A DNA stretch of 64,000 nt from DAOVFN01 sp964607835 (GCA_964607835.1 CAZSLL010000003.1:17682-81681), one strand, 5' to 3'. Counted from the stretch's first letter, positions 21,953-30,617 are shown. The notes: generated by a model from the sequence alone, not told the origin. A program made the numbers and translations.

Positions 21953-23650
21953 TTAAAGAATCAGATTGAGAAGCCCGCCCACGAGAACAGCCATGCATGC
22001 CATTATTAGGGCTGACTTCGCCATGTCCCTGGCGCCGAGCTCTCTTAACAGCACCATGAAGGTGGCCACACAAGGGAAGTACATTGTAAGAACCACGCTT
22101 GCTATCACAAGCTGCTTGAAGTCCAGCCCGAGGGGAAGCAGCATGCCCACTGCCACGTCCTTTCTCAGGAACCCAACCACAAGGGCCCCTGCCGATTCGC
22201 CGGGCAGGCCCATGATTCCGGTCACTACGGGCGAGGAAAGGAAGGCTATTATGTCTATTATCCCTGATGCGTAGAGCACGTTTATTATGAGCACCCCGAG
22301 CAGGACGTAGGGGATGGCCTCCTTCAGGAAGCCCCTTATCCTCATCCAGAGCTTCTTTGCCAGAGAGCCCCAGAAGGGGAGCTGGTAGGGGGGTATCTCT
22401 ATGAATATCTCAGGGCTCCCGCCCTTCATTATCCTGTTCAGCGCCAGGCCAAGAGCCAGCCAAACCAGGAAAAGCGTGGAGAAAACTATCCCAAGCCCCC
22501 AGGGCCCGTACCTGCCCAGGAGCCCCACCACCATGGCAATCTGTGCCATGCAGGGAATTGCTATTGCCATTAGAGTGGCTGCTATGAACCTCTGCCTCTT
22601 TGTCTCCAGTATCCTGGTCGAGAGGGCCCCCGGAACGTTGCACCCCAGACCAAGGAGCATGGGAACCACGGAAAGGCCGTGCATGCCCATCCTGTGCATT
22701 ATGTTGTCCATTAACGTGGCCAGCCTGGGAAGGTATCCGCTGTCCTCGAGGACCCCGAGAATGATGTAGAAGGCGAATATGTAGGGAAGGACCATGGCTA
22801 TGGGCACGTAGAGCCCTGTGGTGAGAAGTCCCATGGACTGCACGTAGTCAATCTGCCCTCCGATGAGCCTTCCTATGAGTATGTCCCTTATGAATCCAGG
22901 GCCCAGGGCTTCATTCAGCCCCATAGCCAATACAGAGTATGCGCTGAATATGGGGTCGAACACAAGTGATATCATGGCCTCGCCCACGAGCCTTATGAGC
23001 ATAAAGGCCAGGAATATTATCCCCACTGCCATGGGTATTCCCGTGAGCGGGGTGATGCTGGCGTCCCCGAGCCTGTCCAGAAGGCTCTCCTTTCTCTTTG
23101 TTATCCTCTCTGTTTTCTTTATTATCTCCCCTATTCTTGCCCACCTTTCGCCGTCGCTCCTCTTTTCTTTATGTGCCCTGGCGTCCCTGAGCCTTGAGAC
23201 CAGCTCCTTGACGCCCTCTCCTGTGACAGCCACTGTGGGCACAACAGGCACGCCGAGCATCTTCTCCAGCTTCTTTGTGTCAATATTTATGCCTTTTCTC
23301 TTTGTCCTGTCCCATAGGTTGAGGGCCACTACCACTGGAATCCCCTTCTCCAGAAGCTGGAGGGTCAGGTAAAGGTTCCTTTCCAGATTGGTGGCGTCCA
23401 CCACGTTTATGACAACGTCCCCTTCTTTGAGCACCCTGACCGGCACTTTCTCTGCTTTTGATGTGGGCTCGAGTGTGTAGGTCCCTGGGACGTCTATTAT
23501 CTCTGAGAGGCCTCTGTTGAGCTTTATCTTGCCCCTCTTCATCTCCACCGTGGTTCCTGGGTAGTTGGATATGGTGACGTTCACGCCCGTCAGCCTCGAG
23601 AACATGGCTGACTTGCCCACGTTCTGGTTTCCCACAAGAAGTATCCTCAT
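21953..23650 (-). CDS. feoB: ferrous iron transporter FeoB
   Basis: 565 residues. The N-terminal G domain has P-loop VGNQNVGKS, switch region SNYPGTTVE, DVPGTYTL and NLWD. From residue 200 there are about eight membrane helices with gate motifs (SVVPMLLGLGCNVPGALSTR and the second GFLRKDVAVGML). FeoB imports Fe2+, dependent on GTP. It lacks the large C-terminal extension of some bacterial FeoB. Start overlaps feoA by four bases; last gene of the dtxR-feoA-feoB operon. Confidence 0.96.
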   Translation of the reverse strand: MRILLVGNQNVGKSAMFSRLTGVNVTISNYPGTTVEMKRGKIKLNRGLSEIIDVPGTYTLEPTSKAEKVPVRVLKEGDVVINVVDATNLERNLYLTLQLLEKGIPVVVALNLWDRTKRKGINIDTKKLEKMLGVPVVPTVAVTGEGVKELVSRLRDARAHKEKRSDGERWARIGEIIKKTERITKRKESLLDRLGDASITPLTGIPMAVGIIFLAFMLIRLVGEAMISLVFDPIFSAYSVLAMGLNEALGPGFIRDILIGRLIGGQIDYVQSMGLLTTGLYVPIAMVLPYIFAFYIILGVLEDSGYLPRLATLMDNIMHRMGMHGLSVVPMLLGLGCNVPGALSTRILETKRQRFIAATLMAIAIPCMAQIAMVVGLLGRYGPWGLGIVFSTLFLVWLALGLALNRIMKGGSPEIFIEIPPYQLPFWGSLAKKLWMRIRGFLKEAIPYVLLGVLIINVLYASGIIDIIAFLSSPVVTGIMGLPGESAGALVVGFLRKDVAVGMLLPLGLDFKQLVIASVVLTMYFPCVATFMVLLRELGARDMAKSALIMACMAVLVGGLLNLIL

Positions 23651-23880
23651 TCAACTACCTCTACGAGTATCTTGTTCGCCATGCCCCTCCCAAGTGATAT
23701 CCGCCTTCCGCACACCTCTATGACCACAGGCCCCCTCAGGGGCTGGGAGGCAATCTTCCTTATGACCTTGCCCGTCCTTATGTTGAGGCATGAGACCCTT
23801 TTCATGAACTCTGCGCCCCCTGCTATTGACATTATCCTCGCCCTGCTTCCCACCTTCATGTCAGCCAGAGAAATCTCCAT
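23647..23880 (-). CDS. feoA: FeoA domain protein
   Basis: 77 residues, an SH3-like beta barrel with AGGAEFMKRVSCLNIRTGKV and GRRISLGRGMANKILVEV, typical of FeoA. It acts with FeoB in ferrous iron uptake. Overlaps feoB by four bases and starts 9 bases after the dtxR stop. Confidence 0.93.
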   Translation of the reverse strand: MEISLADMKVGSRARIMSIAGGAEFMKRVSCLNIRTGKVIRKIASQPLRGPVVIEVCGRRISLGRGMANKILVEVVE

Positions 23881-23889
23881 ATTAACTCC

Positions 23890-24255
23890 TTATTCCTTAT
23901 TTCCCACAAACGCTCGTAGCTTCCTTATGGTCCTGTTGCTCAGGACGTGCTCTGCCAGGCATGCATCGTGCAGAGCGGTCTTCTCGTCAACGCCCAGGCT
24001 CGTGAAGAACCTTGCCAGGAGCTTGTGCTTCTCGTACGTCTTCCTGCCTATTGCCCTGCCCCTCTGGCTCAGTGTAACAGGACCGTATCGCTCGTATGTT
24101 ATGAGCCCCCTGGCCGCGAGCTTCTTCATGGCCCCTGTGACGCTGGGCATGCTTATTCCCAGGTGGGATGCTATGTCGCTGACCTTCACTGGCCCGCTTC
24201 TCTCCAGTATGAACATGGCCTCAAGATAGTCCTCAGCGCTCTGCGAAAGCTCCAT
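23890..24255 (-). CDS. DtxR/MntR-family metal-dependent repressor
   Basis: 121 residues. N-terminal winged helix (SAEDYLEAMFILERSGPVKV, then DIASHLGISMPSVTGAMKKL) and a dimerisation domain with metal ligands in the LGVDEKTALHDACLAEHVLS region; the C-terminal SH3 domain is absent, as in MntR-type proteins. As first gene of the feo operon it is expected to repress iron uptake when metal is bound. TATA-like GGCTTTTTAATAGG lies just upstream (about 24263-24276). Confidence 0.92.
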   Translation of the reverse strand: MELSQSAEDYLEAMFILERSGPVKVSDIASHLGISMPSVTGAMKKLAARGLITYERYGPVTLSQRGRAIGRKTYEKHKLLARFFTSLGVDEKTALHDACLAEHVLSNRTIRKLRAFVGNKE

Positions 24256-24345
24256 GCCATCATCCGCCTATTAAAAAGCCTGAGTATATTAGTCCCGCCT
24301 AACTTTTATAAAGCTTGCGGTGCAATAATCCACTGGTTGGTTCTG

Positions 24346-24537
24346 ATGGTAAGAATACCTGGATTCGGAAGGCGCGCAGGCTCTGGTGCGGGAAGGGGAA
24401 GGATGGGCGGCTTTTCTGCGGGCCCCGGCGGCCAGTGCGTGTGCCCCAAATGCGGTAAAAAGGTGGCACATCAGATAGGTACTCCCTGTTACGAGCACAA
24501 ATGCCCTGAGTGCGGCGCCACCATGACAAGAACCTAG
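24346..24537 (+). CDS. small double-CxxC zinc-ribbon protein
   Basis: 63 residues: a Gly/Arg-rich N terminus (GRRAGSGAGRGRMGGFSAG) followed by CVCPKCGKKVAHQ and CYEHKCPECGATM. The four-Cys rubredoxin-like knuckles suggest one bound zinc or iron. Similar small proteins accompany metal or nitrogenase-cofactor genes in anaerobes, from memory. It is divergent from the feo operon across a shared promoter region (CTTTTATAAAGC at 24303-24314). Confidence 0.75.
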   Translation: MVRIPGFGRRAGSGAGRGRMGGFSAGPGGQCVCPKCGKKVAHQIGTPCYEHKCPECGATMTRT

Positions 24538-24567
24538 ATCAATGCCCATAAAGAACCTGTCAGGAAC

Positions 24568-25251
24568 TCATTCCAGTCTCTTCTGCTTGGCCTGGATGGT
24601 AACCTCTCCGGTGTCTGCGTTCATGTTTATCATGTCCCCGTGCTTTATGAGGCTCGTGGCGTTTCCAGTCCCTATTACAGCAGGGAACCCGTTCTCTCTC
24701 GCCAGTATGGCCATGTGGCAGAGTCTCCCTCCCTGGTCAGTGACCACACCCCTTGTCCTGAGAAGCCCCTCTGCTATACCTGGCTCGGCGTGCTCAAGAA
24801 CAGCGATGCTGTCCTCGGGTGCCTTGTGAGCGGGGTTCCTGTCGTCCACAAGATACGCCGAACCCGATACCATGCCCCCTGATATGGGGGTTCCCCTGAC
24901 CTCGTGCCCGTTTCCGGGCTTCCTCTCCGCGAAATCCATGTCCTTCATGTGGGCTATGGCATGGCTGAATGCCCTCGGGAAGCTGATGCCCCGAACCTTC
25001 ATGAGCAGGAGCAGCTGCACCAATGCCTGGCTGAACGCCACGGTCTCGGCCTCCTTGGTCTTGCTCTTCCTGTACCTTGTTATGGGGTTGTGCTTCTTGT
25101 CGTGGTATATGAATTTGGCGAGCTCCATCTGTCCCATGAAAACCGCAGCCCTGAAAAGGTCGCTGTGCTGGCTCTCGGGAAGGATGTCCAGCACCTCCTG
25201 GATCTCCCTCTCGAGCTCCTTTATTGTGACCCCTGAAAAATTCCTTTCCAT
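24568..25251 (-). CDS. MazG-like helical domain fused to a PEP-utiliser swivelling domain
   Basis: 227 residues. Residues 1-115 are helical and resemble MazG-type nucleotide pyrophosphohydrolases (LEREIQEVLDIL, then KTKEAETVAFSQALVQLLLL). Residues 120-222 are the phosphohistidine swivelling domain of PEP-utilising enzymes, with the His-bearing TDQGGRLCHMAILARENGFP followed by VIGTGNAT and INMNADTGEV. The swivelling domain normally carries phosphate between domains of PpsA, PPDK or rifampicin phosphotransferase; none of those domains is present. Shares a bidirectional promoter (25271-25283) with amrS. Confidence 0.75.
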   Translation of the reverse strand: MERNFSGVTIKELEREIQEVLDILPESQHSDLFRAAVFMGQMELAKFIYHDKKHNPITRYRKSKTKEAETVAFSQALVQLLLLMKVRGISFPRAFSHAIAHMKDMDFAERKPGNGHEVRGTPISGGMVSGSAYLVDDRNPAHKAPEDSIAVLEHAEPGIAEGLLRTRGVVTDQGGRLCHMAILARENGFPAVIGTGNATSLIKHGDMINMNADTGEVTIQAKQKRLE

Positions 25252-25300
25252 TGGTCAGTTTTGGGAGATAGTATTTTTATATCCAATACAAATCTTCTTA

Positions 25301-26338
25301 ATGAAAGAGGCCATGTTCTGGAAGCCCCTGGATGAAAACGCGGTTCAGTGCTTCCTGTGCCCACGGGAATGCAGAATCCCGGAGGGAAAGGAGGGCTTCT
25401 GCGGGGTGAGGCACAACCAGGCAGGAAGGCTCCAGAGCCTGGTGTACGGGAAGCTGTGTTCCATGAGCCTTGACCCCATAGAGAAGAAGCCCCTCTACCA
25501 TTTCGCCCCGGGCTCGAGGTGCCTCTCGGTGTGTACCGTGGGCTGCAACCTTGACTGCTCGTTCTGCCAAAACTGGGAGATATCCCATCCCAGGCTCATG
25601 AGCAGGCCGTCTGAGAGGGGAAGCACGCACATTCCCGGGCAGGACGTTCCGCCAGAAGCCATAGTCCAGGCCGCTAAGAGCATGGGTGCAGAGGGCATTG
25701 CCTACACCTACACAGAGCCCACCATATTCTTCGAGTACGCTCTTGACACCATGAAACTTGCCAGGAAGGCCGGGCTCTACAATGCATGGGTCTCAAACGG
25801 CTTCACTTCACTGGAGCCTGTCATGGAGGCCTCAAAGTACCTGGATGCCATAAACATAGACATAAAGGGAAGCGACAGCTTCTACCAGCGGCTATGCAAC
25901 GCCCCGAGCGAGAAGGCCGTGAAGGCAGCGGCCAGGCTGTACAGGGAGCAGGGGGTCTGGGTGGAAACCACCACCCTGGTCATACCGGGCTACAACGACG
26001 ACGAGAAGACCCTCAGGGGCATTGCCCGCTGGGTAAAGGCCAGGCTCGGCCCGGAGACGCCCATGCACTTCTCCAGGTTCCACCCTGACTTCAGGCTCAA
26101 GAGCATTGGCCCCACGCCTGCCTCCACGCTTGAGAAGGCATACAGCATAGCAAGGGAAGAGGGCCTGCACTATGTCTACGTGGGCAACGTTCCGGGGCAC
26201 AGCAGCCTGAGGACAGAGTGCCCAAAATGCAGCAAGGTGCTGGTGGACAGGGGCTCTATGCCCGCAAGGCTCAGAGACTCCTGCACCTGCGGACACGTTC
26301 TAGCCCTGGCTGGCAAGCAGTGGATCAGATTGAAATAG
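25301..26338 (+). CDS. amrS: AmmeMemoRadiSam-system radical SAM enzyme
   Basis: 345 residues from ATG 25301; a longer upstream reading is rejected because the TATA-like TATTTTTATATCC at 25271-25283 lies 25 bases before. Cys-rich N terminus CFLCPRECRIPEGKEGFCGV, then the radical SAM cluster motif CTVGCNLDCSFCQNWEIS and a SAM-binding AYTYTEPTIFFEY region; C-terminal CPKCSKVLVDRGS zinc-type pairs. AmrS occurs with AmrA (AMMECR1) and AmrB (Memo); Memo is at 49412 here, unlinked. The substrate of the system is not established. Confidence 0.9.
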   Translation: MKEAMFWKPLDENAVQCFLCPRECRIPEGKEGFCGVRHNQAGRLQSLVYGKLCSMSLDPIEKKPLYHFAPGSRCLSVCTVGCNLDCSFCQNWEISHPRLMSRPSERGSTHIPGQDVPPEAIVQAAKSMGAEGIAYTYTEPTIFFEYALDTMKLARKAGLYNAWVSNGFTSLEPVMEASKYLDAINIDIKGSDSFYQRLCNAPSEKAVKAAARLYREQGVWVETTTLVIPGYNDDEKTLRGIARWVKARLGPETPMHFSRFHPDFRLKSIGPTPASTLEKAYSIAREEGLHYVYVGNVPGHSSLRTECPKCSKVLVDRGSMPARLRDSCTCGHVLALAGKQWIRLK

Positions 26339-26365
26339 TTTCCATGCAAAATATGAAGCGATGAC

Positions 26366-26752
26366 ATGATGTCAAAAATTCTCAAGGCAGAAAAGGACGA
26401 GGAGAACTCCTGCGTCGTGGTCACCACAGAGCTGGGCCAGGACTGGGTTAGCTGCGCGGAGTGCAGTTTCGGGGAGATGGAGTGCAGCTACCTCAGGAGC
26501 AAGTGGGGCATCAACCCCTGCCTCTACAGGAGGGGAGTGAGGCTCGGGAGGGGGCTGGAGCCTGACCCCAGGGACGTTGTCCGGATTGTCCAGAACAACC
26601 TGGCCGTGTACCAGAACATGCTTGAGGACAAGGGCCCCTTCCTGAAGGCAGAGAGGGATATGCTTCAGGATTTCCTCAGTAACCAGTTCGGGGAGCTGGA
26701 GAGGGCAAAGGGAATGCTCTCGGGAAAGAGGCCTCCAAAGGGCAATGCTTAA
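26366..26752 (+). CDS. conserved-looking cytosolic protein, unknown function
   Basis: 128 residues (start MM; the second ATG is equally possible). Two Cys pairs (SCAECSFGEMEC) near residue 32, then a basic stretch RRGVRLGRGLEPDPRDVVRI and a C-terminal helical segment. It follows amrS by 27 bases on the same strand and may be co-transcribed. Family not recognised. Confidence 0.65.
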   Translation: MMSKILKAEKDEENSCVVVTTELGQDWVSCAECSFGEMECSYLRSKWGINPCLYRRGVRLGRGLEPDPRDVVRIVQNNLAVYQNMLEDKGPFLKAERDMLQDFLSNQFGELERAKGMLSGKRPPKGNA

Positions 26753-26777
26753 ATAGCGCTCAGACAATAGTGAGTCC

Positions 26778-27212
26778 ATGGATGACAAGCTCAGGAAGCA
26801 GGAGGAAAAGAGGCTAAAGGAGGGCTGGATAAAGGCCACCATGATTATCGAGGTCCTTGCCGTTACTGAGGAGGCTGCGAAGTCTGCCCTTGAGAAGCAT
26901 GTGGAGAAGATTAGCCAGGAGGAGAAGACCCTCGTCCTGGAGAAGAGGTTCCACGATTCAGTGGAAGTGGAGAAGCCCTTCAGGAACATAGAGAAGGCCT
27001 ATTCCATTCTGGCTGACGTGGATTTCATGACCAGGGACCTGGACCAGATGGTCAAGATAGTGGTGTCCTACGCGCCCTCGAGCATCGAGATACTCGAGCC
27101 CGAGAAGCTCAAATTAGACATGGGAGAGGCCCAGGGCATTCTCAACTCCATGGCAGAGCTCATCCACAAGTTTGTCCAGTCAGGGATAGGCGGGGTAATG
27201 ATTTCCAGCTAG
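26778..27212 (+). CDS. archaeal protein of unknown function, ACT-like fold possible
   Basis: 144 residues. A basic N-terminal helix is followed by alternating beta/alpha (ATMIIEVLAVTEEAAKSALE, MVKIVVSYAPSSIEILEPE), suggesting a small ligand-binding fold, ending in a Gly-rich tail. TATA-like CTTAAATAG at 26748-26756 places transcription start at the ATG. Resembles hypothetical proteins common in small archaea; no function known to me. Confidence 0.65.
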   Translation: MDDKLRKQEEKRLKEGWIKATMIIEVLAVTEEAAKSALEKHVEKISQEEKTLVLEKRFHDSVEVEKPFRNIEKAYSILADVDFMTRDLDQMVKIVVSYAPSSIEILEPEKLKLDMGEAQGILNSMAELIHKFVQSGIGGVMISS

Positions 27213-27293
27213 TCTCCCATGCCAGGTCCATGTCCGGGGTCACCCTGTGCTCGGTTCCCTCATCATCGGACAGTTTAAGAAAATATTTCATGT

Positions 27294-27956
27294 TCACACC
27301 AGTATCCTCACGTCAGCCGCCCACACATTCTTTGAGTCCGCGAAAAGTGGGTTTATGTCAAGCTCCTGGATTTTCTTGCCTTTGCCCGTATTCTCCCAGA
27401 CCATTTTCGAGACCTTCATGAGGGTGAGCTCGAGCAGCCTGGTGTTCACGGGCTCCTCGCCCCTCACGCCCTCCAGGACACTGTAGCCCTTTATCTCCCT
27501 GACCATGCTGCTGGCGTCCCTCCTCTCCAGGGGCGCGAGCCTGAAGGACACGTCCTTGAGTACCTCCACGAATATGCCCCCCAGGCCAAACATTATGACA
27601 GGCCCGAACTGGGGGTCCTGCTTGGCCCCTATTATGACCTCCTTCGCGCCCTCCGGAACCATCCTCGACAGGGTCACTCCCTCGATCATGGCCTTTGGCT
27701 TGTGCTTCTTCGCGTTCCTCAGTATCTGCCCGTAGGCCTTCCTGGCAGAATCAGCGCTCTCCACGTTCAGGATCACGGCCTTTGCATCTGTCTTGTGCAC
27801 AATATCAGGGCTTGAAACCTTCATTGCCAGGGGAAAGCCCAGCTTCTTGGCTGCCCTCGCTGCGGACTCCTCGCTCTTCGCCAGCCCGGTCCTTGGCGCA
27901 GGAATCCTGTACTTGTCAAGAAGCCGCTTCGTCTCCCTGTCAGAGAGCTTTTCCAT
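27294..27956 (-). CDS. acdB: ADP-forming acetate-CoA ligase beta-type ATP-grasp subunit
   Basis: 220 residues, the size of the separate beta subunit. Opening RETKRLLDKYRIPAPRTGLA, then ATP-grasp elements AMKVSSPDIVHKTDAKAVIL with the His-Lys pair, FGLGGIFVEVLKDVSFRLAP and ELDINPLFA. With an alpha subunit these enzymes convert acyl-CoA, ADP and phosphate to acid, CoA and ATP, yielding energy in fermentation. No alpha subunit is adjacent, so it should lie elsewhere. Confidence 0.88.
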   Translation of the reverse strand: MEKLSDRETKRLLDKYRIPAPRTGLAKSEESAARAAKKLGFPLAMKVSSPDIVHKTDAKAVILNVESADSARKAYGQILRNAKKHKPKAMIEGVTLSRMVPEGAKEVIIGAKQDPQFGPVIMFGLGGIFVEVLKDVSFRLAPLERRDASSMVREIKGYSVLEGVRGEEPVNTRLLELTLMKVSKMVWENTGKGKKIQELDINPLFADSKNVWAADVRILV

Positions 27957-28002
27957 GGCTTATTTTTATCCCGCTGCGTTATATTATTTATCCGGAGGAT
28001 AC

Positions 28003-28749
28003 ATGCCCAACCTCGAGGAGCACCCCCTGACCTGGGGATTGATAATAATCAACGTCCTGGTATTCATAGTAATGTTCAGCCTCCCGAATCTGGAGGCAGC
28101 CTTCGGGCTCCTGTCCTTCTCGTGGGCCACCAAGCTCGAGGTCTGGAGATGGGTGACCAGCCTGTTCGTCCACGTCTCTGCATCCCACCTGTTCTTCAAC
28201 ATGCTGGGCCTGTTCTTCTTTGGCAAGGTTCTGGAGAAGGAAGTGAGCAGGGAATGGTTCCTCTCCATATACTTCGTGAGCGGCTTCCTGGGAAGCTTTG
28301 TTTACATGTTCACGAGCATGGACCCGGTGGTGGGGGCCTCGGGCTGCGTGTTCGGGGTCATGGGCGCTGCCATGCTCCTGAACCCCATAAAGAGGATACA
28401 CATTTACCTCTTCCCACTTCCCCTTGGTGTGGTGGCCATCGCCTTCGTGATTTTCGAGACCCTTGCCGTGTACTACCAGCCTGACCTTGTGGCAGAGACC
28501 AGCAATGTGGCCCACATCGCCCACCTCGGCGGCGTCATGACCGGGGCCATGTTCTCATTCTTCAACAACGTGAAACGCTCCCTCAAGGGCGTGCTCGTCC
28601 TTGGCATCTCCGTAGTGCTGCTCATCGTGCTTAGCCCTGTCTTTGCCCTCATCGCAGGCCTGGCCTCCATAGTGCTCGGCATCCTTGACGCCCTGGTGGG
28701 CTTCGTTCTCTACACCCTCGCGGGCCTGCTCTCCAGAATATGGGGCTAG
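28003..28749 (+). CDS. rhomboid-family intramembrane serine protease
   Basis: 248 residues, with ATG at 28003 preceded by CGGAGGAT and TATA-like GTTATATTATTTATCC (27979-27994). Six or more membrane helices. The catalytic Ser lies in VVGASGCVFGVMGA and the His in AHIAHLGGVMTGA; the helix-2 HLFFNM motif is also present (SASHLFFNMLGL). Rhomboids cut membrane proteins within the bilayer. The C-terminal 55 residues add extra hydrophobic helices. Confidence 0.92.
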   Translation: MPNLEEHPLTWGLIIINVLVFIVMFSLPNLEAAFGLLSFSWATKLEVWRWVTSLFVHVSASHLFFNMLGLFFFGKVLEKEVSREWFLSIYFVSGFLGSFVYMFTSMDPVVGASGCVFGVMGAAMLLNPIKRIHIYLFPLPLGVVAIAFVIFETLAVYYQPDLVAETSNVAHIAHLGGVMTGAMFSFFNNVKRSLKGVLVLGISVVLLIVLSPVFALIAGLASIVLGILDALVGFVLYTLAGLLSRIWG

Positions 28750-28774
28750 GGGGGGGGATGAGAGGGTTGCATAC

Positions 28775-28879
28775 ATGACCGCTTTCGGTCCCAGGTACTG
28801 GATGCCCATACTCGAGGGCATGGCCAACGTGGAAGTAATAGAAATAGGAAGGCCCAGAGAGGACCGGAAACACTTTTAG
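28775..28879 (+). CDS. possible 34-residue microprotein
   Basis: Reads MTAFGPRYWMPILEGMANVE and ends in a charged tail with RPREDRKHF. It follows rhomboid by 25 bases on the same strand. Composition looks coding, with an aromatic/hydrophobic first half, but there is no clear ribosome site. Too short to be certain. Confidence 0.35.
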   Translation: MTAFGPRYWMPILEGMANVEVIEIGRPREDRKHF

Positions 28880-29075
28880 CCCATTCTGATATCAGGAGGG
28901 AGTGCTGCGGAACTCCAACACTATCCGGTGCTTTCAGCACCGGCAGACACTCCAGGGCGACATGCGCCCTCGAACAGACAGCTTCACTGCCATTAACTGT
29001 TAAAGTGCCCTATGCGGAGCCCCGCAGCTACCTGATACTTCCTCCCTGCTCATTCGCCGGGAGGCTGGTGGCAAA
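28880..29075. other. structured intergenic region between convergent genes
   Basis: Holds three hairpins: GGAGTG/CACTCC enclosing CCGGTGC/GCACCGG (28925-28943), AGGGCG/CGCCCT (28954-28970), and GCGG/CCGC near 29015. It lies between the end of the rhomboid unit and the end of ftsZ, so termination for both strands or a small RNA is possible. No coding sequence seen. Confidence 0.4.
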
Positions 29076-30482
29076 TCAGGCCCGGGTCACCATGGGTATC
29101 CCGAGCTCCTGGGAGAAGTCCTTTCTCTCCTCCTGCTTTGCCACCGGGCCGAGTATGTAGGGCGACTTCACACCGGTTATTATGGTTATCACCCGCAGCT
29201 TGCCCTTCCAGTCGTTGTTTATCCTCGCTCCCCAGATTACCTGGGCGTCGGGGTCCAGCTGCTTTGACACATACTCCCCTATCATGTTCACCTCGTCCAG
29301 CTTGAGGTCTGTTCCTCCTGTTATGTGGACGAGCGCTCCTGTTCCGCCATCGTAGTTGACCTCCAGTAGTGGGTTGGTCATGGCCTTGGTTACCGCTTCC
29401 TCGGCCCTGTTCTTGGTGTCAGACTCGCCGAATCCCACCGCAGCAACGCCGCCGCTGTGCATGATGGTCTTTACATCGGCATAGTCCAGGTTCACGAGGC
29501 TTGGCACGGCAATGGTCTCTGTGACGCCCTTTATTATGGTTGATATTAGGTTGTCAGCCACTCCGAATGCCTGGTCCAGGGGAAGGTCGCCCGCCACCTT
29601 GAGAAGCCTGTCGTTCTCAATCACGATGACAGTGTCGCAAACCTGCCTGAGCTGGTAAAGGCCGTCCTCTGCCTTGCTTATCCTCGCGCCCTCTATCTTG
29701 AAGGGCATGGTGCAGCACCCGATAACGATGCAGCCAAGCTCCTTGGCAATCCTCGCTATCTCAGGGGCCGCTCCTGTCCCTGTTCCTCCGCCAAGCCCTG
29801 TCACCAGGTATATCATGTCCGTGTCAGAGAGGGCCTTCTTAATGTCTTTCTCAGACTCCTCTGCCGCCCTCTTTCCCACGTCCGGGTATCCGCCTGCTCC
29901 CAGGCCCCTGGTGAGCTCCTTCCCTATGAGCATCTTGCTGTGGGCCTTGGATATTGACAGGTGCTTGACGTCTGTGTTCACCGCCAGTGTGGAGGCTCCC
30001 TTGATTCCCATCTCAGTGAGCCTGCTTATGCAGTTGTTTCCTCCGCCTCCTGCTCCTATGATGGTTATCTTTGCCTCCTTCACGCTGAGCCCGAACTCGT
30101 CCTCCAGGCTCTTTGTCTGCTCCTCTCCAGTGAAGTTCGCGTACACCGGGGCATCGCTCTGCGCCTGCTGGGGCTGCTGTGCTGGCTGCCCGTATCCCTG
30201 GCCCTGCTGAGCCGGGGGCGTGAACTGCGCCAGTCCCTGGGCAGGCGTGTGCTGCGGCTCCTGCGCCGGCGGTGGCTGCGCCTCGTGTGCCGGTTCCTGT
30301 GGTTGCTGCTGGAAAGGGTCTCCTCTTTCAGGCTCCGGTGTGGGCATCTGGTATGGCATGCCCTGTGGAGGGCCCTGCGGCTCAGGCTCCTGTGCCTGCT
30401 GCGAACCCTGATACTCAGGGCTCTCAGCCTCCTTCTTTTCCCTGAAAGACCTTTCAAAAACTTCTTGCACCAATGACTCCAT
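29076..30482 (-). CDS. ftsZ: FtsZ with a long Pro/Gln-rich N-terminal extension
   Basis: 468 residues. The GTPase core starts near residue 135 (AKITIIGAGGGGNNCISRL) with the tubulin signature GGGTGTGAAP, VIENDRLLK, and the C-terminal domain TDLKLDEVNMIG. FtsZ polymerises into the division ring. Residues 1-125 are a low-complexity segment of Gln, Pro, Glu and Gly, with a short amphipathic start (MESLVQEVFERSFREKKEAE). Ordinary archaeal FtsZ has 30-40 residues here. GGAGGGAGAG precedes the ATG; TATA-like GGTATTTAAAAATG is at about 30568-30581. Confidence 0.95.
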   Translation of the reverse strand: MESLVQEVFERSFREKKEAESPEYQGSQQAQEPEPQGPPQGMPYQMPTPEPERGDPFQQQPQEPAHEAQPPPAQEPQHTPAQGLAQFTPPAQQGQGYGQPAQQPQQAQSDAPVYANFTGEEQTKSLEDEFGLSVKEAKITIIGAGGGGNNCISRLTEMGIKGASTLAVNTDVKHLSISKAHSKMLIGKELTRGLGAGGYPDVGKRAAEESEKDIKKALSDTDMIYLVTGLGGGTGTGAAPEIARIAKELGCIVIGCCTMPFKIEGARISKAEDGLYQLRQVCDTVIVIENDRLLKVAGDLPLDQAFGVADNLISTIIKGVTETIAVPSLVNLDYADVKTIMHSGGVAAVGFGESDTKNRAEEAVTKAMTNPLLEVNYDGGTGALVHITGGTDLKLDEVNMIGEYVSKQLDPDAQVIWGARINNDWKGKLRVITIITGVKSPYILGPVAKQEERKDFSQELGIPMVTRA

Positions 30483-30617
30483 TTCTCTCCCTCCTGTTTT
30501 TAATCGCTTCCCTAAACGTTTTATCCAAACCTATGTTTTGGAAAGGCAGTTTTCGGGAACCGAAATCATTTTTAAATACCTTTTCCTAGTTTCATCAACA
30601 TTCTTCAGAATAAGACA

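Larger units (their letters stand above)
21789..21953 (+). tRNA. tRNA-Thr (CGT), two introns
   Basis: Acceptor GCCTCGG (21789-21795) pairs with CCGGGGC (21946-21952); discriminator U at 21953, as in archaeal tRNA-Thr. D-stem GCTC (21798-21801) pairs with GAGC (21839-21842). Anticodon stem ATCGC pairs with GCGAT, loop CTCGTAA with CGT at 21851-21853. T-arm GAGAG-TTCAAAC-CTCTC is uninterrupted. Introns at 21810-21838 and 21855-21917; 165 bases reduce to 73 nt. The last base overlaps the feoB stop codon on the other strand. Confidence 0.92.

Noticed and set aside
28880..29075. tRNA on the minus strand around CTGTTCGAG
   Set aside because: The T-stem partner CAGAC is missing downstream.
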